DNA from: Narthecium ossifragum
Taxonomy: Eukaryota > Streptophyta > Magnoliopsida > Dioscoreales > Nartheciaceae
Assembly: GCA_963920575.1 (NCBI GenBank)
Contig: OY986969.1
Coordinates: 9,173,096 to 9,237,095, forward strand
Reading direction: 5' to 3'
Length of the DNA: 64,000 nt
Part shown: positions 48,926-60,965 of the stretch, piece by piece
Layout: each line of letters starts with the position of its first letter
How positions within the stretch are numbered: the stretch's first letter is position 1
Translations under genes and position numbers: made by a program
The notes under the pieces: model-generated
What the model saw: the letters and a program-made list of their open reading frames with translations, nothing else
Databases searched by the model: none
Told to the model about the DNA's origin: nothing

Positions 48926-50325
48926 ACTACTTCACCTGTCGGGAAGTGAAGGCGGAGCATCAGCGGATACCAGATCCGTTACAGCTTTTTCAGTGTCAGC
49001 GAAAGTGGAAGCATAGCATGGTGGAAGTCGTCACCAGATTATTGAGGACTCAGAGAGGACGATTCATATCTTGGAGGACATGCTTAGGGCATGTGTCCTC
49101 GATACAGCAGGCAGTTGGAGAAGTACGTCGCTTTGCTAGATTCCGTCTACTTCAGCAGTCGTCAGTCCAGACTTACGTATCATTCGAGGCATAGTACTAC
49201 AGTTCGCGCCGTTCTTCCGATTGCTCAACAGAGGTTGTTGAGGCATCACCCACCATTCCAGACGTCATCAGACAGTCTTCAGAGAGCTTAGCACAGATCA
49301 GACAGAGACTCATGATGGCGCAGAGCAGACAAGAGAGCTACGCAGATCAGAGGCGATGATGTTCGGAAATTTTTAGTTGGTGATAGTGTTTCTGAAGGTT
49401 CATTTGCACAGAGGATTAGTCAGGGCTTGCAGAGAGCAGAGACCGGACGAGGTAGAGGCCGAGGCAGCCCTACTCCGATAGTTTGCACCAGAGTCGTGAC
49501 GACGTGGAGCGACGACGACACAGAGCCTACGGAGATACATCATGGACTTCGTCATCAGCTTAGTTGGCATCAGTGCAGAGGTCAGAAAAGAGAGTTTTTT
49601 TCTTGTTACCTCACCAGTCAGGAGGCGGAGACGAAATACCGACATACAGCAGAGGTGTTGCAGTCCTTTTTTAGTGCCAGTGTGGATGTCATAGCATGAA
49701 AGACTTCATCATTTGATCTAGATATCGTCACCCAATTTTCAGAAAATCAGCACAGATCAGGTAAGAGTTGATAGAAGATTTTGTGCAAATCAGAAGCGAC
49801 GACTATTGGAGACACAATTGGCAACAGAGTGTCATTTCAGACGATACGACACAGAGATCCATGCAGTGTTGGCAACAGAGGTGTCGAGGAGGCATCGTTC
49901 AGTTACGTCGTGCGTCATCAGACATGATGATTCAAGCTTGGGCCAGATACATTGCATAAGGGGGCAGTCAGTTCAGATGATTGGCAGGAGAGACCAGTCT
50001 CGAGAGACATGACGGTTCCGTCAGATTTAACCCATTGAGGTGTAGAGGTGTTGTAGGGGTAACTTGGGAGCGCTGGAGGCGCATGTGTAGTTTGTCCCAA
50101 GTGGTCCTCACCCCGAGGTGTTCCTCTGTCTTGTGTGGTCGTGGCGGGCATTGGTGCCCGGTGGGTTGTGTTGCGGGCGTTGATACCCGGTGCCTTGTGT
50201 GGTTGCTCGGGTTATGAGCTTGCTAAGTTTTCTTATTTTGTGTAGGCATGCTTGTTTTTGCTTTGTTGTTTCCGACCCTATCCCTATCAAATTTCGAGGA
50301 TGAAATGCCTTTAAGGGTGATAGGT
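48926..50325 (+). pseudogene. Decayed integrase and 3' region of the chromovirus-like element
   Basis: About 49060-49200 reads LEDMLRACVLDTAGSWEKYVALLDSVYFSSRQS with small shifts, the integrase segment that follows the catalytic core in chromoviruses. The rest is broken. The element's purine tract TTTCGAGGATGAAATGCC...AAGGGTGATAGG (50292-50325) abuts the 3' LTR. Confidence 0.7.
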
Positions 50326-53300
50326 TGTGAGGACCCGTACCTCCAACCTGGTCCGACTGCGTCGGTCGAGGGTCCGGTTCGGTTGAGTTGGCTCGGTTGG
50401 CCTTGCTTCGCGATCCCCTTTGATCGTTGCGGCTCCGGGGGAAATTTGGTAAATTACCCTAGTCGAAGTTGGTTTTACACACGCGTAGCGCGCACACGGC
50501 CTTGTAATGATGTATGTGCTTGACTAGACTATTAGGAGCACCCTAGATCGGAGGATCTGGGTCAGATCGTAAAGATCTGGACTTGGGCAGCTGAGATTAG
50601 CTTAGGCTGATCAGATAGCCAGGATTTAACTTAAGCTAATCATCATATGAACCTCCCTTAAACCCTTCTCTCTCATGAGAGCATCAGCCGCCATCCATTC
50701 CGAGAGAGAGAGAGCGAGAGAGCGGCGGTCCGATCTCGCGGAAAGAGAGGGAGGGAGAGAGGCGAGCCGACGGTGACGACCGCGATCGGAGAGATGGAGA
50801 GGCGACTGGAGAAGAGCTCGACAACGGAGGCTGGGCCTTCTTCTTCAGCGATGATGAGTCTGGTGATTGGGCGGAGATCCTAGCTACGGCGACCGCGGTT
50901 GGAGGAGAGAGCGACAGTTGGGTCCCTCCTGTCGACTGTGAAGACGGAGCTTGGCGATGACGCCAAAGGGAGATGACGGCCATGATTAGAGGGGACCAAC
51001 GGAGACGACATCGACGATCGGAGAAGGAGGTTTCGTGTGATCCAGAGGTAGGGTTTCTGATCTAATCCCTTGATTAGACTCTACTAGACTAGAATAGGTT
51101 TTCTTGGATGCATGATGGCTTGGTTTTTTGGATTTCTTCCTTGTTGCTTTCGTGGCTTCCTCTACAAGTTGTTCATCGGAATGTATGTTAGCCTAGGATC
51201 ATGCAACCTCCTCTTCTCTTTGTTGCCATTGTTTGGAACTATGGATTGGTGGTGCATTGTGATGAGATTGCTTCCCTTTTTGCTCTGGTTTTTGCCGGTT
51301 TTGATGCCTTAGCGTGGGATTGTTACTTTTGCTCTGTTCTTCCGTGGCTTGGATGGTGTTTGGGCTTCTGTTCTCTCATGGCCTTTGGTGATACTTCTTC
51401 TTCCTCTTCTTGCTACCGTGGGCTGTTAGAGATGTTGCATTTTATTGGTTTTCTACTGAAGTTCCACCCCTGTTTTCCATGGGTGTGATCGGAGCCTTTC
51501 CTTTCGTTGGGTGTGGGCTTTCCATCGTGATCTCATGCCCTTTGTGAGGTTTTCTTCTTCCCCTGTTCCGGATTTGCCTCTGCTCGTTCTCTGTTTCTTC
51601 CTCTGCAAGGGTTTCTTCTCCCTCCTCAAACCCCCATCCGATGCTTCCACTGTGTCCTCTGGTGTTTTGGATTGGATTGGTTGGTTATAGTTGTAGGTAG
51701 AGTTGTCAATCTTGCTCGTTGTCTGTTAATGGTTTGTGCTCAGCTCTAAATAGGGATAGAGATGGACTCGCTTATGCTTAGCATGAGATAGCACAAGTCG
51801 GTGATGTACTCTAAGCTTCTGGTGATCCTGTGGTTGTTGCTATTGCCTCTGAAATGTTTCTTCTCTCTCCCCCTTCTCATTCCTGGACTATGAAGACTTG
51901 CCCTCGGATTTGAAACTCTGCCTCCTACTCCTCTGTTCGTGATTGGTCGGGTGTTGGTTGGTGACTTCCCTTTGGATTGGCGATGCGGCATTGACATCTA
52001 TAACATGCATACCAATCCATTCGCAGATTTTATGTAATCGATCTTCTTTGAAGTCCCATATGAGCAACCAAGATTTAGATGATCTGTGTAGAGTGTTACT
52101 ACTCTTAACTTAAGTGCATTCCTCCACATTTTCTCATATGAGTCATGCTATAATTGTCTTTCGACCTCCCTGATAGGTTAGTTCCTGGATTTCCCCTTCT
52201 CTCAGATTGCTCTTTAAAACACCGCTGAAATATTTTATCGTTGTTGCTAGATAGTTAGATTATCGAGTGTAGGTTTGTGTATTTCCCTATTCAATTCTCG
52301 TAATCTCATGTAATTGCACCAACTATGTACTCGTTTATCATGCTCAAGCCTAGGGCCGGCTGTGCGCCTGTTTATATTTTATTCGTGGGTTAACCAAGGG
52401 AGTAATGCCCTTGAGAATGTTTAGACTAATTGGGTCAAGGGTGTGCCCTTGTTTATCGAATGATATTATATATAGTTTAGATGTATGAATACCATGGTTG
52501 GATTATATATAGCTATGTAATGCTAAACACTACTCTGTAACTACGGTATATCATGTTGGGCAATTGACTGATGATTTGTCATGTAGAGACACCTAGGCCT
52601 AGTTGTTTGAATAAGCTCATGCATGATGCTTGCATTAGAGACATTCAGGCTAGGTGGTAGGCGATGGATTCGATCGCCGATCCGGGGTTCTCGGGTAGCT
52701 CGGATCTAGCCCTAGGACCGGGGTTTGGGTAGTCGAGAATTAGGACGTGATTGTCATCAACGACCATGTTCAATATTATTGCATTTGAGGTGTAGAGGTC
52801 GTGTCGGGTCTTCAAGGCCAAGTGCTAAGGATGGTTGTCGATGTCCCTGACATGTGTGTCCCCGCGAGAGATGGTATGACTGGGCAGGGTGGTACCTGGA
52901 CAGGAGCCCGCAGTCTTTGTTTCCTCTCGTCTATTCTTGGGTGAGGGTGGGACCTGGACAGGAGCCCTCGGGAATCAACGGGGTCATGGGGCCCTTGACA
53001 TACCTTAGGCTTAGGCGGAGGACAACACAGTTGTAGTTTCCCTTCCTTTCTGTGCGACGTAGAGTAGAACCCTCCTGGGCATTGTTGTTTACCCTACCTG
53101 GGATGCATCGGCGATGCAGGTCAATGCAGTTCCTTCTTTCAGGTGTTCTTCTAGAAGATGACGCCATATTCCGAGGTGATCGAGGACTTGGAGTTTTGAG
53201 GAGTTTCTTCTACTAATAATTTACAGTTTTAATCAATGATGTACAAATCAATGTATAACATGATGTATTCGAGGACATAATTGTATGATCATTAATTCAG

Positions 53301-53587
53301 TTCTATCTGAGAAATGTTGTAATATTTTTTAATGTAGACATTTGAGAAATGTAATAATTAGTTATTTTCAATGGTGCCATTACTCAAGTTGAAGTTGTAA
53401 AATTGTAAAATGTACATGTTTCTTCTGTTATAATTATAAAGGAGATTCTGCCGAAATTTTTACGAACTTGATGATTAAATTATTTAAATTCATAGCAATT
53501 ATATACTTGTGCGCCAATTGATGATGTAAATAGGTTTCGGTGCCTCACGCTTCGATTTGGATGGGTTTTCTGGGTCGGGGCGTGACA
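50326..53587 (+). repeat. 3' LTR of the chromovirus-like element
   Basis: 3262 bp, TGTGAGGACCCGTAC...GGGTCGGGGCGTGACA. It is uninterrupted, so it is the reference for the 5' copy. It shares short blocks (TAGCCCTAGGACCGGGGTT, TAGAGGTCGTGTCGG) with the 2.2-2.5 kb LTR family, so the two families are related. It contains no GATCGATC array. Confidence 0.92.
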
Positions 53588-53864
53588 GATTCACTACTAG
53601 CTGTGGGGTTCATTAATGGGAGGTACAATTGGCCACACGAGCTTGGGGGTATTTTGCGAGAAATCTGGTGGGTGACGACACAGTCCATGACAGCGTGCTT
53701 TCTTCACATTCCCAGCGAGATGAATTCCCTGGCTCATGAGGTGGCGAGTTGGGCAAGGTGGTCTGCGGCCATTTAAATGGGTGCATACAACTCTTGCCCT
53801 CTTTCTTCTTTGTAACTTTGTTTTTCTTTTGTAACCCAACCCTTGGCTCATCTAATAAAAAAAA
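53588..53864 (+). pseudogene. LINE ORF2 RNase H end and 3' tail
   Basis: After the GATTC duplication the frame continues SLLAVGFINGRYNWPHELGG and ends FLHIPSEMNSLAHEVASWAR with a stop at 53774-53776. FxHxPxxxNxxAxxxA is the last RNase H motif. A short 3' UTR ends in A8. Confidence 0.9.
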
Positions 53865-54009
53865 GGATGGTGCAACAGCGTCTACCTTCCTCTGTATCTT
53901 CCTTATAGACTTCTTTTTCTTCTTTTTCTTTACCACTTCTTCTATGAGACTACGACAAATCCAGTTGAAGTTGGGCCAGCTGATAATAATGCAACAGAGG
54001 CTGTGACTG
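53865..54009 (-). pseudogene. Repeat-module reading frame, middle part
   Basis: A minus frame reads TASVALLSAGPTSTGFVV, then LIEEVVKKKKKKKSIRKIQRK and VDAVAPS. It repeats the module seen at 60100-60190 (KSIRKR, then VNAVAPSAAAVVAATFNA). It is separated from the rest by the L1 on one side and the LTR cluster on the other. GACTG (54005-54009) is the left target duplication of the LTR cluster. Confidence 0.5.
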
Positions 54010-57000
54010 TGTCGCGCCCCGACCCGCGTAGGCCCAACCGGGCCAGGCGACGCGAACCAGAACCTAACATACTGTGGAAACTTTGGCAAGGTTTCCCTCT
54101 AATCATAGTGGTCTCCCTAGCAATTCATAATCATTATGTATTAAACATTTAATCACAAACCTCAAAACTGAAATGGAATAATAATACAAATCCTCAACAG
54201 GGTAAGAGTTATACAAATTCTCTCCTGTAGGAGGCTAACTAAACAAAGGGTGTAAATAGATGATCACCGCTCCTCAAGCACCGCCAGACGCCGCCACGTC
54301 ACCAAATGCCTGCCCGGTAGGGGTGACCGAAGAAGAGCTAGCACCAGCACCTGCAAAACGCAACCAGCGTAGGAGTGAGCACTAAGCTCAGCAGGGACAC
54401 TTCATTATGACACTCACAAGGGAGGGAACACAACAGTGCCGTCCCCAAGTCAGACCTAGGTGTATACAAGGGTCCCATAACCCCACCGGGAGTCCGTGAA
54501 TGCAGTTCCAAACACTACATACTCTTAACAGGACACATGACACTCTTTGGCGGGCAAGGACACCACTGGGCAGGCACACCCCCACCCAAGAGTTAAGAAC
54601 ACCGGACACCGGCTACACCTCATATTGAACTTGGAGTCGACACGACCTCTAAACATCAAACCACATGTATTCATGTCATCTAACCCTATCATCGATATCG
54701 ACTGAATGACTGAATACTACAAATTGAGTCCTGGACCAAGCTACCCGCAACGGTCCTAGAGCTAGATCCGGACTACCCGAAAGCCCTGGATCGGCGATCA
54801 ACCTATCGTCAGTGTCGTACTCCTATGCAGCTAATGCACAACACAATGCATGCCATGATCATGCGTAGGGTAATACAGGTAAGCATGCAATAGTATGTGA
54901 TGGTACATTAAACAAGGTCTGTGTGAGGACCCGTCCCTCCCCTCCTGTGGCTCGCTATGGACCGCAAGGGCAATTTGGTAAATTGCACCTTGTCGGCTAG
55001 TTCCACACTCGCGCTTGTACACACACTGACCTTGTTTGTGGTAATGTTTGCTTAGGATGGTTAGTGGGACCCGGGATCGAAAGATCCGGACTTAGGCTTG
55101 AATTCTCGCCTAAGTTTAGCTTTCAGCACACAAACGATCGATCCTCTCTAGCTAAGAGATCGATCCTCTTGTGCCAGAAAGTCAAGTGAGATCGTCATGA
55201 GGTGATCGATCCTTCCTTGGGTAAGGATCGATCCTTCATAGGTCGGTTCGTTTGCCTATAAAGCAGACGAACCTTCTTCCCTCAAATCCTTTTGGAAACC
55301 CGGCGATTTGAGCTCGGATCTTGGGATTTTTCGAAGGCGTTGAGGACGATCCAAGGCCTAGCTGCTTGGATCTAAGCTGCGTTTGCTCCGGTAGGGATCC
55401 TACCGACATCTCTCTTCGGGGTTTTGAGTTTTCCGGTTTGATCTGTGGTTTAATGCTTAGATCTTGTGATTAGCATGTTGGTTTCTTGTGTTTTAACCGG
55501 GTTTGGACTCGTGGGATCCTGATCTATCAGATCCCAGAGTTTCGTGGTTTTTGGTTGTCTCTTCCGGCGGTATTCTTCGCCGGAAGGACTCCGCGGAACC
55601 CATCATGATCGATCTTCCCTTGAGGAAGGATCGATCTTCTGGGTTGGTCATGCTCCGCCCGATGAAGGATCGATCACGAGCTTGGTGAGGATCGATCCTG
55701 GTTCTTGGGGAGCATGGCTGTCCTTCGTCGCGAAGAGGATCGATCCCCCTGTGAGGAAGGATCGATCACTCGTGGTGCGATCTGAAGGGTGCTCTCTGTC
55801 GCGAAAATGATCGATCCTCCTGAGAGGAATGATCGATCCTTTTGTCTCGACAGTGAGGCTTTACTCTCTGTTGCTGAGAGGATCGATCCTACCCTAGGGG
55901 ATGATCGATCCTTTGGTAGAAGAGAGGGTTTTGACTAGTTTTGCCCAAGGGGCTTTGTATGTTGGTTTTCTTTATTGTTTTATACCTTGTACATAACATT
56001 AAGCATGTTAGCCCTATATAGGGGCAGTGGTGAACCGGGGGAGTGATGACTCCCGGGATGTTTAGAATAAACGGGCGGGTGGCCCTACTGCTTTCCCTAG
56101 CCTCTCACGCCGGCGTTCGCCGAGGGCCACATTACTTGTTGCACATTGTGAACTGTTGTTTGCGGGGTTGTTTCCCGGTGCAGGTGTTGTGTGGACTGCT
56201 GGCGGTTGGTAGTGGTACCACTGCAGCAGTCCTTAGACCTTATTTATCTGTTCACCACCCCGGGCCGGCAGGGTGCCGTGCCCAGACCTTGTATTTATAT
56301 CATCACATCCTGCTGCATGCTTACATGTATCTTTTCTGCGCATGTTCATAGCATGCATTGTGTTGTGCATTAGTTGCATCTGTTAGGGCGTTGCCGATCC
56401 GGGGCTTCCGGGTAGCCCGGATCTATCTCTTAGGACCGTGCGGGTAGCTTGGTCCAGGACTCGATTTGTAGTATTCAGTCTTTTCGATGATAGGGTTAGT
56501 TGGACATGAATACTGTTGTGCTTGATGTTTAGAGGTCGTGTCGGCCTTGAGCCAAGTCGTGGTGTAGCCGGTACCCAATCCTTCTAGAACTCTTGGGTGG
56601 CAGGTGTGACTACCCAGCGGTGCTACCCGCCGACAGTGCCCAGGATCATGTCGTGAGTTGGCAGTGCCGTTTCCTGTCTTACTGAGTGTGACCCAGTGTG
56701 TGACCAGTTCGCTGGAAGACCACGACTGGGGCTCTCAGGGGTATCCGGTGGGGTTATGGGACCCCTGTGATACACCTAAGCTTTGCTTGGGGACGACACT
56801 GTTGTGTTCCCTTCCTTTGTGAGTGTCGTAGTGTAGTGTCCCTGCTGAGCTTAGTGCTCACACCTACCCGGGCTGCGTTTTGCAGGTGCTGGCGCTAGCT
56901 CTTCTTCGGTTGCCCCTACCGGGCAGGTGTTCGGTGACGTGGCGGCATCTGGCGGAGCTTGAGGAGCTGTGATCTGTCCGTGTACACCTTGGTTAGATAG

Positions 57001-57916
57001 TCTCCTACGGGAGCGATTTTGTATAACATTCCCTGTTTGAGGATTTGTACTATATTCCAGCTTTGTGTGTTGAGCTTTATAATTGTTGTCTATTACATGA
57101 TGATTATGCTTATTAGGGTAACCACTACGATTAGAGGGAAACCTCGCCAAATTTCCGCAGTAGGTTAAGTTCCGGTTCGCGTCGCCCGGCCCGGTTGGGC
57201 CTACGCGGGTCGGGGCGCGACAGTCTGGGCACGGCACCCTGCCGCCCCGAGGTGGTGAACAGGTAAGTAAGGTATAGGAGCTGCTGTAGTGATACCACCA
57301 CTAACTGCCAGCAGTCCACCACAACACCTGCATCGGGAAGCAGCCGCACAAACAACAGCTCACAGATATCACAGTTAAAGCCCTCGGCGCACGCCGGCAT
57401 GCAAGGGTAAAGAAAGTTGTAGGCCTACCCACCCGTTTATTCTAAAGATCCCGGGAGTTATCACCCCCCCCGGTTCATCACTGTCCCTATTATAGGGCTA
57501 ACATGCTTAACATATGTGCCAGGTATAAGACGGTAAGAAAACCCGTCATACAAAGCCCCGCGAGCAAAAGCCACTTCAAAACACCCATCAACCACTAAGA
57601 GATCGATCTCTCTTCTAGAGAAGATCGATCTTCTTAGTGCTTGGGAGAAAACTCATCCCTATCAACCGAAAGAAATCGATCTTCTCCACCAGAGGGATCG
57701 ATCTTCTTCATGACATGGAACTCGCCATACCGGCCTAAGCAAGGATCGATCTCTTCCAACCGAAGGATCGATCCTGCTCGGGCTGGGCCCGACGCCCCAC
57801 ATGCTAGGGATCGATCTTTCCTCAAGGGAGATCGATCCGAATGGGTTCTCCGGCGGCCGGACGGCGAGAAATACCGCCGGAAAACACAACCAAACCCCCC
57901 AAAACTCTGGGATCGA
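54010..57916 (-). repeat. LTR of the long-LTR family (copy C), split by copy D and cut by copy E
   Basis: Parts 54010-54921 and 57228-57916 on the minus strand start TGTCGCGCCCCGACCCGCG on the plus strand and follow the family order. The copy is interrupted by copy D (54922-57222). About 600-700 bp of its U3 end is missing at 57916, where copy E begins. Seven GATCGATC copies lie at 57600-57840. Confidence 0.85.
54922..57222 (+). repeat. Solo LTR of the long-LTR family (copy D), duplication GTCTG
   Basis: 2301 bp, TGTGAGGACC...GGCGCGACA, with GTCTG at 54917-54921 and 57223-57227. The host sequence AACAAGGTCTGGGCACGG is restored when it is removed. TATA box CCTATAAAG at 55255-55263. GATCGATC pairs lie both upstream (55134-55236) and downstream (55606-55913, ten copies). 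Confidence 0.95.
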
Positions 57917-60095
57917 TGTGAGGACCTGTCCTTCTACATCTGTGGCTCATTGTAGATCACAAGGGCAATTTGGTAAATTATGCCTTGTCGACTTGTTTCA
58001 CACCCGCGTGTGCACACACTGACCATGTTTGTGGTAATGTATGACTAGAATGGTGCGTGGGATCCGGGATCGAAAGATCCGAGCTTAGGCTTGAGTTCTT
58101 GCCCAAGTCTAGCTTTCTAGACAAATCGGATCGATCTTCTTTGGTTAAGAGATCGATCTCCTTGTGCCAGAAAGTCAAGCTGTGATCGTCATGAGAGATC
58201 CCCTCATAAGTCGGTTCGTCCGCCTATAAAGCGGACGCATCGGATTTCTTTGAATCCTTTTGAAATCCGTGGATCTTGAGCTCAGATCTGTTGATTTTGA
58301 AGGAGTTTGAGGACGATCCAAGGCCTAGCATCTGGGATTGAAGCTGTTATTGCTTAGGTAGGGATCCTACCTACAATCTTTTGAGTTTTTAGAGTTTTTC
58401 CGGTTTAATTGTGATCTTTTTCTTAGATCCGTTAAAATACATGTTTGTTTTCCATGATCTCACTAGTTTCGGACTCGTGGTTCCTTATTCTACCAGATCC
58501 CAGAGTTTTGGAGGTTTGGTTGTGTTTTCTGGCGGTATTTCTCACCGTCCGGCCTCTGGAGAACCCATTCGGATCGATCTTCCTTGAGGAAAGATCGATC
58601 CCTTGTGGGGCGTCATGCCTAGCCCGAGCAAGATCGATCCTTCGGTTGGAAGAGATCGATCCTTGCTTAGGCCGGTATGGCGAGTTCCATGTCATGAAGA
58701 AGATTGATCCCTCTGGTGGAGAAGATCGATATCTTCCGGTTGACAGGGACGAGTTTTCTCCCAAGCACTAAGAAGATCGATCTTATCTTCTCTGGAAGAG
58801 AGATCGATCTCTTAGTGGCTGAGGGGTGTTTTCAAGTGGCTTTTGCTCGCGGGGCTTTGTATGACGGTTTTCCTTACCGCCTTATACATGGCACATATGT
58901 TAAGCATGTTAGCCCTATAATAGGGGCAATGGTAAACCGGGGGGGTGATAACTCCCGGGATGTTTAGAATAAACAGGTGGGTAGCCCTACAATTTTCCTT
59001 AGCCTTGCATGCCAGCGTGCGCCGAGGGCTTTAACTGTGATATCTGTGAGCTATTGTTTGCTGGGCTGCTTCCCGATGCAGGTGTTGTGGTGGACTGCTG
59101 GCAGTTGGTGGTGGTACCACTGCAGCAGCTCCTAGGCCTTACTTACCTGTTCACCACCCCGGGCCGGCAGGGGCCGGCAGGGTGCCGTGCCCAGACCTTG
59201 TTTAATGTACCATCACATACTGTTGCATGCTTACCTGTATTACTTTGCGCATGATCATAGCATGCATTGTGTTGTGCATTGGCTGCATATGAGTATGACG
59301 CTGACGATTGGTTGATCGCCGATCCGGGGCTTTCGGGTAGTCCGGATCTAGCTGTAGGACCGTTGCGGGTAGCTTGGTCCAGGACTCGATTTGTAGTATT
59401 CAGTCGATATCGATGATAGGGTTAGATGACATGAATACATGTGGTTTGATGTTTAGAGGTCGTGTCGACTCCAAGTTGAATCTGAGGTGTAGCCGGTGTC
59501 CGGTGTTCTTGACTCTTGGGTGGGGGTGTGCCTGCCCAGCGGTGTCCTTGCCCGTCAAAGAGTGTCCTGTGTCCTGTTGAGAGTCTGCAGTGTTTGAGCT
59601 TGCGTTCACGGACTCCCGGTGGGGTTATGGGACCCTTGTATACACCTAGGTCTGACTTGAGGACGGCACTGTTGTGTTCCCTCCATTGTGAGTGTCATAG
59701 TATAGTGTCCCTGCTGAGCTTAGTGCTCACTCCTACCCTGGCTGCGTTTTGCAGGTGCTGGCGCTTGCTCTTCTTCGATCGCCCCTACCAGGCAGGCGTT
59801 TGGTGACGTGGCGGCGTCTGACGGTGCTTGAGGAGCGGTGATCATCTACTTACACTCTTTGTTTAGTTAGCCTCCTACGGGAGAGAATTTGTATAACTCT
59901 TACCATGTTGAGGATTTGTATTATTATTCCATTTCAGTTTTGAGCTTTGTGATTGAATGTTTAGTACATGATGATTATGAATTGCTAGGGAGACCACTAT
60001 GATTAGAGGGAAACCTCACCAAAATTTCCACGGTAGGTTAGGTTCTGGTTCGCATCGCCCGGTCATATTGGGCTTACGCGGATCGGAACGTGACA
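57917..60095 (+). repeat. LTR of the long-LTR family (copy E)
   Basis: 2179 bp, TGTGAGGACC...GAACGTGACA, plus strand. TATA box CCTATAAAG at 58223-58231. Eight GATCGATC copies at 58128-58166 and 58569-58808. It follows copy C head to head, with no duplication at 57916, and is followed by GAGTG, which resembles GACTG left of copy C. Confidence 0.9.
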
Positions 60096-60696
60096 GAGTG
60101 CATTGAAGGTTGCAGCAACAACAGCTGCTGCTGATGGTGCAACAGCATTTACCTTCCTCTATCTCTTCCTTATAGACTTCCTTTTCTCTTTATTCTTTAT
60201 CTGCATAAAATCTTTGACATCCTCTTCACCATATTTTTGACCCATCTTCTCTTCTTCGAAATTAGCATTATTTTCTATTGCCTCCAAATTTCTATCCTTG
60301 GACTCTTCCTTCATATCTCCTTTCTCCACCTTTTCAGCTTCAGAGATGATAGCATTTATGGCTGCTTCCTTATCATCATTTTTAGTCTCCGCCAATCTGC
60401 TTCCCGACACAACCATGGTCGTTTCTACGGCTACCACTTTTCCATCTTTGACTTCTTTCACCTGGATCTCCTTTCTCAAATTTTTTATGTTCAGGAACGA
60501 AGCCAAGAGATACTGTTTCTTCCTCCCCATCATCCCTGATCAAGATGACATCATGCATTGTTGCTTCCTTCACATCGTTTTTAGCCTCCGCAAATTCGCT
60601 TCTCAATACAACCATATTCTGTGGTGCTGATTTTTCCATGCAGTCAAAAGAAGTCTGGAGCTGGTCAGATGCAAAAGAACCCGTGGAAAACACCAA
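60096..60696 (-). pseudogene. Repeat-module reading frame, N-terminal part (function unknown)
   Basis: A minus frame from ATG 60696 reads DCMEKSAPQNMVVLRSEFAE, then AKNDVKEATMHDVILIRDDG and EHKKFEKGDPGE. After a one-base shift near 60470 it continues VKDGKVVAVETTMVVSGSRL, AETKNDDKEAAINAIISEAE and KVEKGDMKEE, then an acidic/Lys-rich part ending SIRKR and, past a TAG, NAVAPSAAAVVAATFNA. MVV-S-AE-KND-KEA and EKGD occur twice, so this is an internal duplication. Low complexity, charged, no known domain seen. It starts just inside the right inverted repeat. Confidence 0.45.
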
Positions 60697-60965
60697 GCAT
60701 ACATGGAAATAATAGTTGGCCAGAAATTAATAAAAAGATAGACTAGAGATTTTAATAATTGGGTATCTAATAATAGTTGGTCAAAGACAATCTTTATATG
60801 AAATCATAACTTTAAGCTGCGTCTTTATTGACTGAATTAAAAAATAAAAAGCTACGTCAGCGGTCATGCTAACGTGGCCAAAGCAAACATATCGCATCAA
60901 TATTTTCTACACATGTATGTTTTAATAATATTTTATTAAAATAATAACACTTTAAAAAATTTCCT

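Larger units (their letters stand above)
27968..53587 (+). mobile_element. Giant LTR retrotransposon of chromovirus type with nested elements, target duplication GATTC
   Basis: LTRs at 27968-32000 and 50326-53587, each TGTGA..GTGACA, with GATTC on both sides (27963-27967, 53588-53592) and the LINE RNase H frame joined exactly across it. The PBS is TGGTATCAGAAC at about 32003, one base from the common initiator-Met complement. The purine-rich tract before the 3' LTR (TTTCGAGGATGAAAT...TTTAAGGGTGATAGG) is like that of plant chromoviruses. Own internal DNA is only about 4 kb and lacks any intact frame. Recognisable remnants are an RT piece (44481-44558: IKIRDCDIPMTAFSTRY) and an integrase piece (about 49060-49200: CLRACVLDTAGSWEKYVALL). 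Confidence 0.85.
18970..53864 (+). mobile_element. L1-type LINE, split by two blocks of LTR elements
   Basis: It begins with a C-rich 5' region and decayed ORF1, followed by ORF2 with endonuclease, RT, zinc-knuckle-like and RNase H parts. It ends after a short 3' region with AATAAA-like bases and eight A residues (53857-53864). Removing 19961-23620 and 27968-53592 leaves about 5.6 kb, a usual plant L1 length. It lies in the repeat-module frame, of which a matching segment resumes at 53865. I could not define a clear target-site duplication. Confidence 0.88.
18545..60965 (-). mobile_element. Candidate outer inverted-ended element, heavily disrupted by nested insertions
   Basis: About 190 bp at 18545-18735 matches the reverse complement of 60777-60965: both have the run TATTTTAATAAAATATTATT, then GAAAATATTGATG, then AATTCAGTCAATAAAGAC, then GTCTTTGACCA. 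Between them, after removing the recognised insertions, about 1.5 kb of own sequence remains (18545-about 18968, 53865-54009, 60096-60965), carrying minus-strand repeat-module coding sequence. This looks like a non-autonomous DNA element with a captured gene, but I could not define exact ends or a target duplication. Two independently inserted copies of a small repeat are the alternative. Confidence 0.45.

Noticed and set aside
55130..55915. Regularly spaced palindromes resembling a CRISPR array
   Set aside because: Spacing is irregular, the units vary, they are inside plant LTRs, and no cas-like gene exists.
58569..58808. Stem-loops as microRNA precursors
   Set aside because: Stems of 11-13 bp are too short for plant microRNA precursors; a longer fold-back exists only between whole LTR copies.
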